A DNA stretch of 64,000 nucleotides from Archivesica marissinica (lineage: Eukaryota > Mollusca > Bivalvia > Venerida > Vesicomyidae). Location of the stretch: contig CM026401.1 in NCBI GenBank assembly GCA_014843695.1, forward strand, positions 32,123,792-32,187,791, given 5' to 3'. The notes beneath the pieces are model-generated. The model was not told where the DNA came from. It did not search any database and saw only the letters and a list, made by a program, of their open reading frames with translations. Positions 38,820 to 48,279 of this stretch are shown here, one piece after another. Within the stretch, counting starts at the first letter, position 1. Every line of letters begins with the position of its first letter. The position numbers and the translations under genes were made by a program.

Positions 38820-39812
38820 GTACACAAGAGTGAAAACTCTGCTATCTGTGCTATAATGTAGATAGCTGTTATTTTGAACTACTTACTGTAGGAATTGAGA
38901 GCTGCCTTAAGTCATAATGTTCATTAGTGGAGGTTACAGGAGTGTCTAGTGAGTTTCCTTCCATTACAAAACAATTCAAAACATTGAAACTTCACTGCTC
39001 ATTATGAGCAGTTATTTTCGGCATTGTTTTTGTATAACCCTATTGTGCGTTTTACGCATTGTTTTTGTTCACATTTGCAGATTTCTCTTTCCTTTCAACT
39101 TATAGCATCATTGGCATTTACAGTCAAACATGTTTTATACGACCATATGACATACAACATAGTGGTTGTTCTGGACAGGTGGTAGTATAATACAGGTCAA
39201 ATGTAATGCAGGAAGCTCCAACTGCCACCTGCCTGAAAGGTATTATTGTCTATGGCCGATTGATACAGGTTGCACAGTAGATCTAGTTATAGTTCTATAT
39301 TACAGGAAGTAAATAATTATAGTTAGTATTTCAACGTTATTTCTTCTTTGAAATTATCTGTTATAAATGTTGTTCTTATAAGCCAGAGTATTTTTAATCT
39401 ATTGATACCATACTTCAAACCTGTCCTAAGCGACACTATAAGAGACGTTAATATCTTGGGATTACATTCAACCTAAATTTAGCGACCATCTTGCAATAGT
39501 AATCACCACATTCCTGGTGTGACGGTCGATGAATACAATTTTTACTGTAGGTGGAGTTGTCCCCGAGAACTTGATTTTTTCCTATGAAGAATATGGTTTA
39601 CATTTGTTTGCTACAATGTCAATATTTTGATATAAATACCATCTATTCATACAGAATAATTGTATATTGCATTATTGAGTACCACAATACAAAAAGTCGT
39701 ATATGTATTAAAAATTTAAAACTGGTGCCAAACGATCGTATACGAGATTACTCATCTATTTTGTTTACAAATGCAAAAATCAGATTGCTAAGCAATTTGT
39801 TATGACATCTTA
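38820..39812. other. Intergenic; degenerate MITE ends only
   Basis: AT-rich sequence with no convincing gene. TACAGTCAAACATGTTTTAT at 39119-39138 and CAAACCTGTCCTAAGCGACA at about 39416-39435 resemble the ends of the CAGTCAAAC MITE family found elsewhere in this contig, but no paired element could be delimited. Confidence 0.5.
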
Positions 39813-40214
39813 ATGGTACATTCGAAATTTAGAAAGATTCCAACAAAATTTGAAACAATGAGAAACAAAAATGTCTCTCCTGTAAAATATAGAAAACTGG
39901 CTATACGAGGTATTGATATTAGGCCGCGTTATGCTTGTCTTTATGTGTTTTTTTCAGGTGTCGGGACACGTTTTATATTTAATGATCTACTGCGACGACC
40001 TGAGTGTACACTCTGTAAATGCTTCAAGGAGTGTCACATAGAGTCGTACTTCCATAGATATTATTATACAAAGGATTGTAGGTATAACTTATACTGGCGC
40101 CGCTTTCGCAAAGCTATCATAATTACATGTGTAATGGAGGTAATTCACGATCCTTATGTTAAATCAATAATATTGAGAGAGTTGTCCCCCACAGCCTGTC
40201 ACATTTTCAATTAA
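39813..40214 (+). CDS. Hypothetical 133-aa reading frame, unrecognised
   Basis: ATG at 39813, stop at 40212-40214. The peptide is basic and rich in Tyr, Arg and Ile, with a small Cys group (CTLCKCFKECH). No domain is recognised, no signal peptide or membrane segment is clear, and there is no neighbour to support it. A polypyrimidine-CAG (TTTTTTCAG, about 39948-39956) could be a splice acceptor, so part of it might be an exon. A chance frame is quite possible. Confidence 0.2.
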   Translation: MVHSKFRKIPTKFETMRNKNVSPVKYRKLAIRGIDIRPRYACLYVFFSGVGTRFIFNDLLRRPECTLCKCFKECHIESYFHRYYYTKDCRYNLYWRRFRKAIIITCVMEVIHDPYVKSIILRELSPTACHIFN

Positions 40215-40302
40215 AAATACTTACCGTATCTCCCAGAGAAGCCTATTAACTCCCAACATAAATTAAGAAACCTAGAGGTCATACATCGTCTAAATAATTT
40301 GT

Positions 40303-40505
40303 ATGTGTTTACTTCCGGGTGCTGCTATTTGCACGTGTGTACTTCCGGGTGGTGCTATTTGCACGTGTGTACTTCCAGGTGCTGATATTTGCACGTGTGT
40401 ACTTCCGGGTGCTGATATTTGCACGTGTGTACTTCCGGGTGCTGCTATTTGCACGTGTGTACTTCCGGGTGCTGCTATTTGCACGTGTGTACTTCCGGGT
40501 ACTGT
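40303..40505. repeat. 30-bp minisatellite
   Basis: Nearly seven units of 30 bp containing GCACGTGTGTACTTCCGGGT and GCTGCTATTT. The length is divisible by 3, so several frames stay open on both strands. Confidence 0.95.
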
Positions 40506-40760
40506 CTAATATCACACAATCCATGTAGGAATAAAATGTCTGCAAATGGAAATGCTACCAAAATATCACTAATAGAACACACCACAAACTGCGCAACATT
40601 TAGGGAAAACAAGACGGATTATTTCTTCCGCCAATGTTCGGTGTATGAATATTTTGAATTGCGTAAATCGTACCAAAAATAAATTAGAAGTAACGACACG
40701 TCCTATTGTATAGTATTTTAAACCCCAAGCATATAGATCGATACATCTAAATGGGTATAT

Positions 40761-40801
<41 letters not shown>

Positions 40802-40949
40802 TGACGAATGACCAAATTTACGCATTCATCCGCGCGCCAACGAGAGTGATTGATATATGTTGTTAACACTTGCATTGCAATCGTTGTAAAAAATGCAAAT
40901 AAATATCTAAAATCAAATAGTGCAAATGCATAAAACTACATTCTGGTAG
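40506..40949. other. No gene seen; tetranucleotide microsatellite at 40763-40803
   Basis: Ordinary AT-rich sequence apart from about ten copies of GTGC (CGTG) at 40763-40803. Short open frames here have no recognisable features. Confidence 0.7.
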
Positions 40950-40982
40950 TGTACACAAATGTATTGAAACTACGCCTGATAA
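40950..40982. repeat. Isolated unit of the 33-bp minisatellite, left of a SINE
   Basis: Contains ACACAAATGTATTGAAACTA and CGCCTGAT, matching the first unit of the array that resumes at 41229 on the other side of the SINE fragment. The AAACTA and CTGAT variants are shared by these two units. Confidence 0.8.
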
Positions 40983-41226
40983 AAAAGTAAAGTATAAAAG
41001 TAAAGTGTTTGTTTAGTATAGTGCCCTATTTAAAGGGCCAGCCATTTCTGACTTATGAGACACCTCTTTTTATGAACATCAGTACTTACCGAATCTTATG
41101 CTTGTATGCCAGGCGCCAGGCTGGTAGGCAATCGGTAACCATTATTTAACTAGGTAGCGGCTCACCAACTGGCCATATCAGAACGAACCCCTGACGAGAT
41201 TCGAACCTTCGACCTCCCGCTCCGTA
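40983..41226 (-). mobile_element. tRNA-derived SINE (family 1), 5'-truncated
   Basis: Same family as 43760-44030: shared TTTAAAGGGCCAG, GGCGCCAGGCTGGTAGGCAA, CGGTAACCATTATTTAACTA and the B-box (complement AGATTCGAACC, 41197-41207). The tail (AAAAAAGTAAAGT) is at the left. The head stops at CCGTAGG, where the minisatellite starts, so the A-box half is missing. Confidence 0.88.
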
Positions 41227-42512
41227 GGATAGTGCAAACAAATGTATTGAAACTACGCCTGATAGTGCAAACAAATGTATTGAATCTACGCCTGGTAGTG
41301 CAGACAAATGTATTGAATCTACGCCTGGTAGTGCAGACAAACGTATTGAATCTACGCCTGGTAGTGCAAACAAATGTATTGAATCTACGCCTGGTAGTGC
41401 AAACAAATGTATTGAATCTACGCCTGGTAGTGCAAACAAATGTATTGAATCTACGCCTGGTAGTGCAAACAAATGTATTGAATCTACGCCTGGTAGTGCA
41501 CACAAATGTATTGAATCTACGCCTGGTAGTGCACACAAATGTATTGAATCTACGCCTGGTAGTGCAAACAAATGTATTGAATCTACGCCTGATAGTGCAA
41601 ACAAATGTATTGAATCTACGCCTGATAGTGCACACAAATGTATTGAATATACGCCTGGTAGTGCAGACAAATGTATTGAATCTACGCCTGGTAGTGCACA
41701 CAAATGTATTGAATCTACGCCTGGTAGTGCAGACAAATGTATTGAATCTACGCCTGGTAGTGCAGACAAACGTATTGAATCTACGCCTGGTAGTGCAAAC
41801 AAATGTATTGAATCTACGCCTGGTAGTGCAAACAAATGTATTGAATCTACGCCTGGTAGTGCAAACAAATGTATTGAATCTACGCCTGGTAGTGCAAACA
41901 AATGTATTGAATCTACGCCTGGTAGTGCACACAAATGTATTGAATCTACGCCTGGTAGTGCACACAAATGTATTGAATCTACGCCTGGTAGTGCAAACAA
42001 ATGTATTGAATCTACGCCTGATAGTGCAAACAAATGTATTGAATCTACGCCTGATAGTGCACACAAATGTATTGAATATACGCCTGGTAGTGCAGACAAA
42101 TGTATTGAATCTACGCCTGGTAGTGCACACAAATGTATTGAATCTACGCCTGGTAGTGCAGACAAATGTATTGAATCTACGCCTGGTAGTGCAAACAAAT
42201 GTATTGAATCTACGCCTGATAGTGCAAACAAATGTATTGAATCTACGCCTGATAGTGCACACAAATGTATTGAATCTACGCCTGATAGTGCACACAAATG
42301 TATTGAATATACGCCTGGTAGTGCACACACATGTATTGAATCTACGCCTGATAGTGCAAACAAATGTATTGAATATACGCCTGGTAGTGCTCACAAATGT
42401 ATTGCATCTACGCTTGGTAGTGCACACACATGTATTGAATCTACGCCTGGTAGTGCACACAAATGTATTGAATCTACGCCTGATAGTGCACACACATGTA
42501 TTGAATCTACGT
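41227..42512. repeat. 33-bp minisatellite
   Basis: About 39 units of 33 bp containing CAAATGTATTGAATCTACGC and CTGGTAGTG. CAAACAAA, CAGACAAA and CACACAAA variants are arranged in a large internal repeat: about 41560-41830 recurs at about 41980-42190. Because 33 is 11 codons, frames of more than 400 codons exist on both strands; they are artefacts of the unit. Confidence 0.97.
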
Positions 42513-43318
42513 TCTTATAATTATCAAGTCCAAATGTCTACCATAATAATCATATCGAAAAAACGTTTTGACATCGTATGAATAAGACAGCTACAGTGTT
42601 CCATAGTTGTCTATGCTTTATTGTTTTTAGATATGTCGGTATGCAAGTATGATTGGGACCAAATACATTGTTCGAGTATGTTATATTTCTTATATTTGCT
42701 TGGGTACTAGAGGACACAGAAAACGCACACTTCGGATAAGCGTGTTTTTACATGAAAAACAATAACTATATAAATACATAGTTTTAAACATTTTGGAATA
42801 TTTTTAGTTGGTCAGTTTGTGTTTTGTAATAAAGATGTGATATATCTTTGATGGAATCCTTCGTATTTCGTTTTTATGTAATAATAACCATATAATGTAC
42901 GTGTGCGTTTTCTATGTCCTCTAGTATATAATGTAGGTGTGCGTTTTCTATGTCCTCTAGTATATATTGGAATCCAGTCGGTTCGTCATTTCTTTCAATA
43001 TATGACGTAGATGATGACAGTTGTGTGCAACTTATGTAAGCTACAGTTCGTCGCCATAGTTCCACAACCGAGATCATTTTGAATATCTGGATATTAATTT
43101 GCGTGTTACCATAATTGGGTTTTCTATATGCAAGTCGTATGTTATCAGTGAAAACAAACGGAAATATGTTGATATAATGAAAATAATGAAAAGTGAAATA
43201 ACTATTATGCATGAATAGTTTAAACGTAACAAAAATACTTGGTTCTTTTGGAAAATTGAAACTATTTTGTAAACTTAGCTCATCGAATATATGGTGTTGC
43301 CCTGTAGTATTATACAGG
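42513..43318. other. AT-rich spacer with a possible inverted-repeat element (42707-42963)
   Basis: No gene recognised. Around 42709-42731 AGAGGACACAGAAAACGCAC has an inverted counterpart (GTGTGCGTTTTCTATGTCCT) at 42901, repeated again at 42939. The spacing of about 170-230 bp would suit a small MITE, but no target duplication was identified. Confidence 0.5.
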
Positions 43319-43320
43319 TA

Positions 43321-43499
43321 CAGTCAAACATGTGTTAGTGATCACCTCCATTATAATCCCAACCTGTATTAAGCAGCCAGTTTCCAGATTCTCAATATGT
43401 TGTTTTATTATACAGTTAACCTCTATTAAGCAGCCACCTGTGCTAAGCAACCATTTTTCTGTAATTCCATTGGCTGGCTGCTTAAGACAGGTTTGACTG
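43321..43499. mobile_element. Small MITE, CAGTCAAAC ends, TA flanks
   Basis: A 179-bp element: left end CAGTCAAACATGTGTTAG, right end GACAGGTTTGACTG, flanked by TA at 43319-43320 and 43500-43501. The interior has CTATTAAGCAGCCACCTGTG and TATTAAGCAGCCAG in an unexpanded state. It is non-coding. The TA target and CAGT ends suit a Tc1/mariner/pogo-type MITE; the mobilising transposase is not in the window. Confidence 0.85.
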
Positions 43500-43511
43500 T
43501 ATTTAATATTA

Positions 43512-43674
43512 CAGTCAAACTTGTGTTACTGGTAACCTATATTAAGCAGCCAACCTGTATTAAGCAACCAGTTTCCAAATTATTTATTACATACTTGACC
43601 TCTATTAAGCAGCCACCTGTGCTAAGCAGCCACCTATGATTCCCTTGGCTGGCTGCTTAAGACAGGTTTGATTG
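43512..43674. mobile_element. Small MITE, second copy in tandem
   Basis: A 163-bp relative of the preceding element: left CAGTCAAACTTGTGTTA, right GACAGGTTTGATTG, TA on both sides. Both elements are followed by TATTTAATATTA, so the pair may be a local tandem duplication rather than two insertions. Confidence 0.82.
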
Positions 43675-43759
43675 TATTTAATATTACATTGCATTAATTT
43701 TGAATGTATGCGTGTTATATTAATACGTGTGTGTATTGTTCTTGTACATACATTGTATA

Positions 43760-44030
43760 AAAGTAAAGTGTGTTTCTTTATTATAGTGTCACCCCTATTT
43801 AAAGGGCCAGTCATTTGTGACTTATGAGACACATCTTTTTTTATGAACATCAGTACTTCCCGAATCCTATGCTTGTATGCCTGGCGCCAGGCTGGTAGGC
43901 AATCGGTAACCATTATTTAACTAGCTGGCGGCTCACCAACCGGCCATATCAGAACAAACCCCTGACGAGATTCGAACCTTCGACTTCCCGCTCTGTAGGC
44001 GGACGCCTTAACCAATGGGCCCCGGAGACG
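43760..44030 (-). mobile_element. tRNA-derived SINE (family 1), full length
   Basis: Minus-strand SINE of about 271 bp. The tRNA-like head at the right end has an A-box (TGGTTAAGGCG, complement of 44004-44014) and a B-box (GGTTCGAATCT, complement of 43968-43978), the internal RNA polymerase III promoter. The body has the same central segment as 40983-41226, and an A/T-rich tail is at the left. TTGTATA flanks both sides (43753-43759 and 44031-44037), a possible 7-bp target duplication. Confidence 0.88.
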
Positions 44031-44254
44031 TTGTATATGTAAATAATGAACTGAATAACAAAATTAAAAATCCACAACCTTCTAGCTGGCTATTTGGAAG
44101 TGTTTAGATAATCGTCGCAATTTAAATAATTTAAATTAAGCGAAACAAAGTCACATAGAACATTGTGGACACTGGAATCTAGATGGTCCACAATGAAGCG
44201 ACTTACACCAGTATGAAGAGCTGTCGAGACGGGGGGGGGGGGGGCGGTACTTAG

Positions 44255-44375
44255 TTTAGTTTATACAAATTTATGTTAGCTCGATTGCGAAACAAGTTCT
44301 TACAACTTTTATTAATCACTCTCGAGACCTCATTCCTGATGGATTCCATCGTCACGAGGGAGAGAGAAGAGACAC
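44255..44375 (-). mobile_element. SINE (family 2), 3' fragment
   Basis: Reverse complement of the 3' half of 47371-47598: shared CTCTCTCCCTCGTG, GATGGA(A)TTCCATCA and AACTTGTTTCGCAATCGAG. The tail lies to the left, after a run of 14 G (44230-44243). The 5' part is missing. Confidence 0.8.
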
Positions 44376-44393
44376 CACATTATTTACTATTGA

Positions 44394-44712
44394 CAGTGGC
44401 TTATGGATAGAAGGGGTGTCCTAGGATAGAGGTACACTACCTTTGGTGGCTTATGGATAGAGGGGGTGCTAGGATAGAGGTACAAGACCTTTGATGGCTT
44501 ATGGATAGAGGGGGGTCTCCTAGGATAGAGGTACAATACTTTTGATGGCTTATGGATAGAGGGGGGTCTCCTAGGATAGAGGTACAATACCTTTGGTGGC
44601 TTATGGATAGAGGGGGGTCTCCTAGGATAGAGGTACAAGACCTTTGGTGGCTTATGGATAGAGGGGGTGTCCTAGGATAGAGGTACAAGACCTTTGGTGG
44701 CTTATGGATAAA
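44394..44712. repeat. 51-bp minisatellite
   Basis: About six units of 51 bp containing GGTGGCTTATGGATAGAGGG, CTCCTAGGATAGAGGTACAA and ACCTTT. Small length differences in the G-run shift the frame. It lies 107 bp upstream of the EGF exon at 44819, so it is probably intronic. Confidence 0.93.
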
Positions 44713-44818
44713 ATTTCAAGTTCCTGTGGTACTATATTGTGTGTACATTAAATCTGAATCTGTGACGTAATATAATGATTGTGTTATGTATTATTCTATT
44801 GACTTAATTTACATGAAG

Positions 44819-44965
44819 GCACAAACAGATGCACTTGTTGTCGCCCTGACGTAGGTGCATTACATCCGTGTAACCAGAGAGGAACGTGCCACCATACGGA
44901 CACGGATGAACACTTCCGGTGTGTATGTAACTCCGGATACAGTGGGATACAATGTGAACGTCACG
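44819..44965 (+). CDS. EGF-like exon (8-Cys type), plus strand
   Basis: Internal exon of 147 nt (49 codons), phase 1-1: acceptor ACATGAAG before 44819, donor GTAGGT at 44966. The peptide has eight cysteines: NRCTCC, HPCNQRGTC, FRCVC and GYSGIQC. The start resembles the 8-Cys EGF exon at 25439-25588 (CEYTCC...CGEHGKC). It encodes one extracellular EGF-like module. The gene context is incomplete: two further EGF exons follow on the same strand, but no start, signal peptide, membrane or TIR exon is in this contig. It may belong to the receptor of contigs A/C if contig B is inverted. Confidence 0.8.
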
Positions 44966-45068
44966 GTAGGTGTTTATTCGGAGAGGTTCATTGCATGTTG
45001 TCGTCGCTCCGACTACCTTAGCCCTACAGTGAAACCCCTCTAACCAGTCATTCGGATGGCACTGTATA

Positions 45069-45564
45069 CAGTCAACCCTGTGTTTGTGGTCACCTCTATT
45101 AAGCAGCCACCCTGTATTAAGCAGCCACTCTGTATTAAGCAACCACCCTGTATTGAGCAGCCACCCTGTATTAAGCAGACACCTGTATTAAGCAGCAACC
45201 CTGTATTAAGCAGACACCTGTATTAAGCAGACACCCTGTATTAAGCAGCTACCCTGTATTAAGCAGCCATACTGTATTAAGCAGCCATCCTGTATTTAGC
45301 AGCCACCCTGTATTAAGCAGCTACCCTGTATTAAGCAGACACCTGTATTAAGCAGACACCTGTATTAAGCAGACATCTGTTTTAAGCAGACACCTGTATT
45401 AAGCAGCCACCCTGTATTAAGCAGCTACCCTGTATTAAACCACCAGTTTCCAGATTCCCAATATGCTGTTTTATTATACATTTGACCTCTATTAAGCAGC
45501 CACCTGTGCTAAGCAGCCACTTTCTGTGACTCCATTGGCTGGCTGCTTAAGACAGGTTTGACTG
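45069..45564. mobile_element. MITE expanded by an internal 18-bp array
   Basis: Left end CAGTCAACCCTGTGTTTG, right end GACAGGTTTGACTG, TA on both sides (45067-45068, 45565-45566). The left and centre are filled by about 18-bp units (CCTGTATTAAGCAGCCAC, 45100-45440) with CAGACA and CAGCTA variants. The right about 120 bp matches the unexpanded MITE at 43321-43499. Confidence 0.87.
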
Positions 45565-45658
45565 TACTTAGGTACCATGTCTCGGTGCCATTTATCGGAC
45601 ATGACTGTAAGAGAATCAGAGATCCTTCTGGAACTTGTTGTCCAGCCCATTTGCTTTG

Positions 45659-45694
45659 ATGTGTGCGCGCGTGTGTGCATGTGCGCGTGCGTGT
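45659..45694. repeat. GT/GC-rich simple repeat
   Basis: Imperfect alternating purine-pyrimidine tract (GTGTGCGCGCGTGTGTGCAT and onward), a potential Z-DNA-forming stretch of about 36 bp. Confidence 0.85.
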
Positions 45695-45765
45695 CAATCT
45701 TTGAATTGTTGTATATGTGTATATTATGCAATAAACAAACACACATCAAGTCAAAGTTTGTAATC

Positions 45766-46022
45766 GTCAGTCCGATATTGCAGAAAATTGCTAATATATT
45801 TCTGGAGACGTCGGCTCGATGTTGCAGAAAAAGGCTAATATATTTGGAGACGTCGGCCCGATGATGCAGTAAATGACTAATATATTTCTGGAGACGTCGG
45901 CCCGATGTTGCAGAAAATGACTAATGTAGTTCTGGAGACGTCGGCCTGCTGTTGCAGAAAATGGTTATATCTACTATATTTTTGGAGACGTCGTCCCGAT
46001 GTTGCAGAACATGAATAATATA
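45766..46022. repeat. 44-bp minisatellite
   Basis: About six degenerate units containing GGAGACGTCGGCCCGATGTT and GCAGAAAATG. One and a half further units lie at 46207-46272 after about 185 bp of other sequence, so the array is interrupted. It is between EGF exons, probably intronic. Confidence 0.9.
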
Positions 46023-46343
46023 TTCAATCTGAACCAATCAGGTGACAGTTGCATTAGGCTACCGGTACGCATAACGGAATGTTATTGAACCATGCTTCAC
46101 CTGTCAGCGAAAATAGGTTAAAACTATTTAAATATTTTAAATACGATGTAAATGGAAAAAATACGCCGAGCATAGGAATACGCCGAGCATAGGTTCCACC
46201 ACTCTATTTGGAGACGTCGGCCCGATGTTGCAGACAATTGCTAATATATTTCTGGAGAAGTCGGCCCGATGTTGCAGAGACGATGAATACACTCTGAATA
46301 ATAAGAAATTCTATAGCATTTTCATGTCGTACATTTCATATAG

Positions 46344-46478
46344 CTAATACAAATACTTCTACCAACCATTGTGTCGGCAATCCATGTTGGAACGGCGCCA
46401 CGTGCCACAGCGGACATACTGGTTACACGTGCCAATGCTCAAGTGGTTGGACAGGTATACAATGCAAGTCAGTCGCAG
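46344..46478 (+). CDS. EGF-like exon (6-Cys), plus strand
   Basis: Internal exon of 135 nt (45 codons), phase 1-1: acceptor CATATAG before 46344, donor GTAAGC at 46479. The peptide contains HCVGNPCWNGATC, GYTCQC and SSGWTGIQC: six cysteines with the usual EGF spacing and the aromatic-Gly pair before the last Cys. It is very similar to the exon at 48280, so the two arose by exon duplication. The symmetric phase allows tandem EGF modules without breaking the frame. Asn and Thr/Ser residues just before the module (NTNTSTN) suggest glycosylation, which is an inference. Confidence 0.88.
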
Positions 46479-46724
46479 GTAAGCTAACCTGGATTCCAGT
46501 CTCCCCATTTTTGGCCATTTTACCTTTAAATGGACATTATCAGAAACTATGTGGCTTAGTAATGTGTGTGGTGTTTAAAGATAAATATATTTATATATTT
46601 GACGGACATAGCAAACTAGACGTTTGTTTGCACTCAGTCCAATCACGTGAATATAATCGAACAGGAAATAAATGACAAAACGTGTCTGTTAAGGACAATG
46701 TTCTTGTTTAATATAACAACTTTA
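46479..46724. other. Intron sequence, nothing recognised
   Basis: AT-rich sequence after the EGF donor with no repeat or element that I can name. Confidence 0.5.
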
Positions 46725-46996
46725 CTATGACGCTACCGGTTGCCCATATGAGCGACGCCTCCTGAAGATATTAGTCATTTTAGTTTTTTGGAGGATAGTG
46801 GAATGATACAGACAGAGACCCATTCCAGAGTCTCCTCTGGTTCTTTTACGTGCACGGTATAAAGCACTGACACGAGACCTCGGTTTAACGTCCCATCTGA
46901 AAGACTGTTAATTTTATTATGGTCAGACGGGGGATCGAACCTGCGATCCCTGGATTACCAGTACAGCGTGTTACCACTGGACTACAGATCCGTCTG
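46725..46996 (-). mobile_element. tRNA-derived SINE (family 3)
   Basis: The right end is a tRNA-like head on the minus strand with an A-box (TAGTCCAGTGG, complement of 46974-46984) and a B-box (GGTTCGATCCC, complement of 46931-46941). The anticodon-arm region reads CTGTACTGGTAATCCAG, nearest to tRNA-Thr(GGT), but the T-stem does not pair, so it is not a working tRNA. The body runs left to CTACCGGTTGCCCATATGAG; a similar tail occurs at about 48527-48547. It lies in the intron between the EGF exons at 46344 and 48280. Confidence 0.78.
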
Positions 46997-47004
46997 TGTA
47001 TAGG

Positions 47005-47149
47005 ACGTATCCATTAGTTTAAACATATTTTATTTCCCAATATAATACATATTGAACAATGCATACACCACGCATAATCAGAATACAGAAACAGGATTAG
47101 AATGGAAGACAGAGTCTTATATAATTCTTCTCCTCAACGTATCCATTAG
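47005..47149. other. 119-bp segment between 13-bp direct repeats
   Basis: ACGTATCCATTAG occurs at 47005-47017 and 47137-47149, bracketing 119 bp of AT-rich sequence. This could be a target-site duplication around a short insertion. No family is recognised. Confidence 0.5.
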
Positions 47150-47370
47150 ACATTAGAGGTGATCCGAACCCAAGAGTTTTAAGAATAATTCTTCAGCATT
47201 GCGGGATATGACAACAATGGACGTATCCAGGAGTATATAGTGTCGGTCAGGGGTGGTATTCCCCGAGGTGCAGCTTAAAAAACAATGCTTTCAGTCACTG
47301 CTCTTTTGTTTAAGGATTCTCACCGATGCGTTTTCATCATTTTACCCGTCGACTCCATCAATTGAGAAAT

Positions 47371-47598
47371 TTGTGAAAGGCGTGATAGCGCAATAGTAGT
47401 GTGTTCGCTTCAAGTTTGAAAAATGCCCGGAGCTAGCGCCAGGCTGGAGCCGTTACGAGTGTGCCCTTAGGCAATACATTTCAATTCCACACACCTCTTC
47501 TCTCTCCCTCGTGGCGATGGATTCCATCATGAATGAGCCCTCGAGTGTGATTAATATAAGTTGCAAGAACTTGTTTCGCAATCGAGTTTGTATAAATT
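47371..47598 (+). mobile_element. SINE (family 2) with 11-bp target-site duplication
   Basis: A 228-bp element flanked by perfect AATTGAGAAAT copies (47360-47370 and 47599-47609). An A-box-like TAGCGCAATAG is at 47386-47396; the B-box is degenerate. The middle has AGCGCCAGGCTGG, reminiscent of the core of family 1. The 3' part (CTCGTGGCGATGGATTCCAT to CAATCGAG) is shared with 44255-44375. The duplication is direct evidence of retroposition. Confidence 0.88.
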
Positions 47599-47763
47599 AA
47601 TTGAGAAATGTCACGAATGGGTGATTGTTACCTTGACCAGCGTGTCCTTATTTGGGATCCATAAATGTCCAATATATTTTCATATTGTGTTTCCCCGTAA
47701 GGGTTAACGTGTGTTAGGACATTCAGCATAATTATTTAAATGGTGTAAAATGGTAACAAATTA

Positions 47764-48229
47764 CAGACAAACCTGTCTGAAGAGGGCTAGCCAAGGGAAT
47801 CGTAGAATATGGCTTCTTAGCACAGGTTGTTGCTTAATAGATGGCAAATAAATAATAAAGCAACATATTCGGAATCTGGAAACTGGCGGTTTAATACAGG
47901 GTGGCTGCTTAATACAGGGTTGCTGCTTAATACAGGGTGACAGCTTAATACAGGTTGGCTGCTTAATACAGGTTGGCTGCTTAATACATGTTGGCTGCTT
48001 AATACAGGTTGGCTGCTTAATACAGGTTGGCTGCTTAATACAGGTTGGCTGCTTAATACCAGTTGGCTGCTTAATACAGGTTGGCTGCTTAATACAGGTT
48101 GGCTGCTTAATACCAGTTGGCTGCTTAATACAGGTTGGCTGCTTAATACAGGTTGGCTGCTTAATACAGAGAGGCTGCTTAATACATGTTGGCTTTTTAA
48201 TACAGGTGACAGCTAATACAGGTTTTACT
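47764..48229. mobile_element. MITE (inverted) expanded by an 18-bp array
   Basis: Same family as 45069-45564 but in the opposite orientation: left end CAGACAAACCTGTCTGAAGA (TA at 47762-47763), right end degenerate (AATACAGGTTTTAC). About 17 units of TTGGCTGCTTAATACAGG fill 47890-48225. It lies just upstream of the EGF exon at 48280. Confidence 0.84.
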
Positions 48230-48279
48230 ATTATTCAATTACGTGCCCACAACATGTTTCTTCTCTACATTTAATATAG

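Noticed and set aside
40303..40545. Small frames such as LPGAAICTCV repeats
   Set aside because: They are translations of the 30-bp minisatellite, open in several frames.
41146..42581. Frames of more than 400 codons on both strands (NVLNLRLVVQT and GVDSIHLFALP repeats)
   Set aside because: The 33-bp unit has no stop in these frames. Both strands are open at once, which is typical of a minisatellite and not of a gene.
43955..44030. Functional tRNA gene on minus
   Set aside because: It is the tRNA-like head of SINE family 1; the same body follows a second, truncated copy at 40983.
44855..45043. Alternative plus-strand frame over the EGF exon (starts CAT/ATT, VTREERATI...)
   Set aside because: It is a shadow frame; the EGF frame has eight cysteines and matching splice sites.
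46925..46996. Functional tRNA-Thr gene
   Set aside because: A- and B-boxes are present and the anticodon region is Thr-like, but the T-stem does not pair and a SINE body follows directly.
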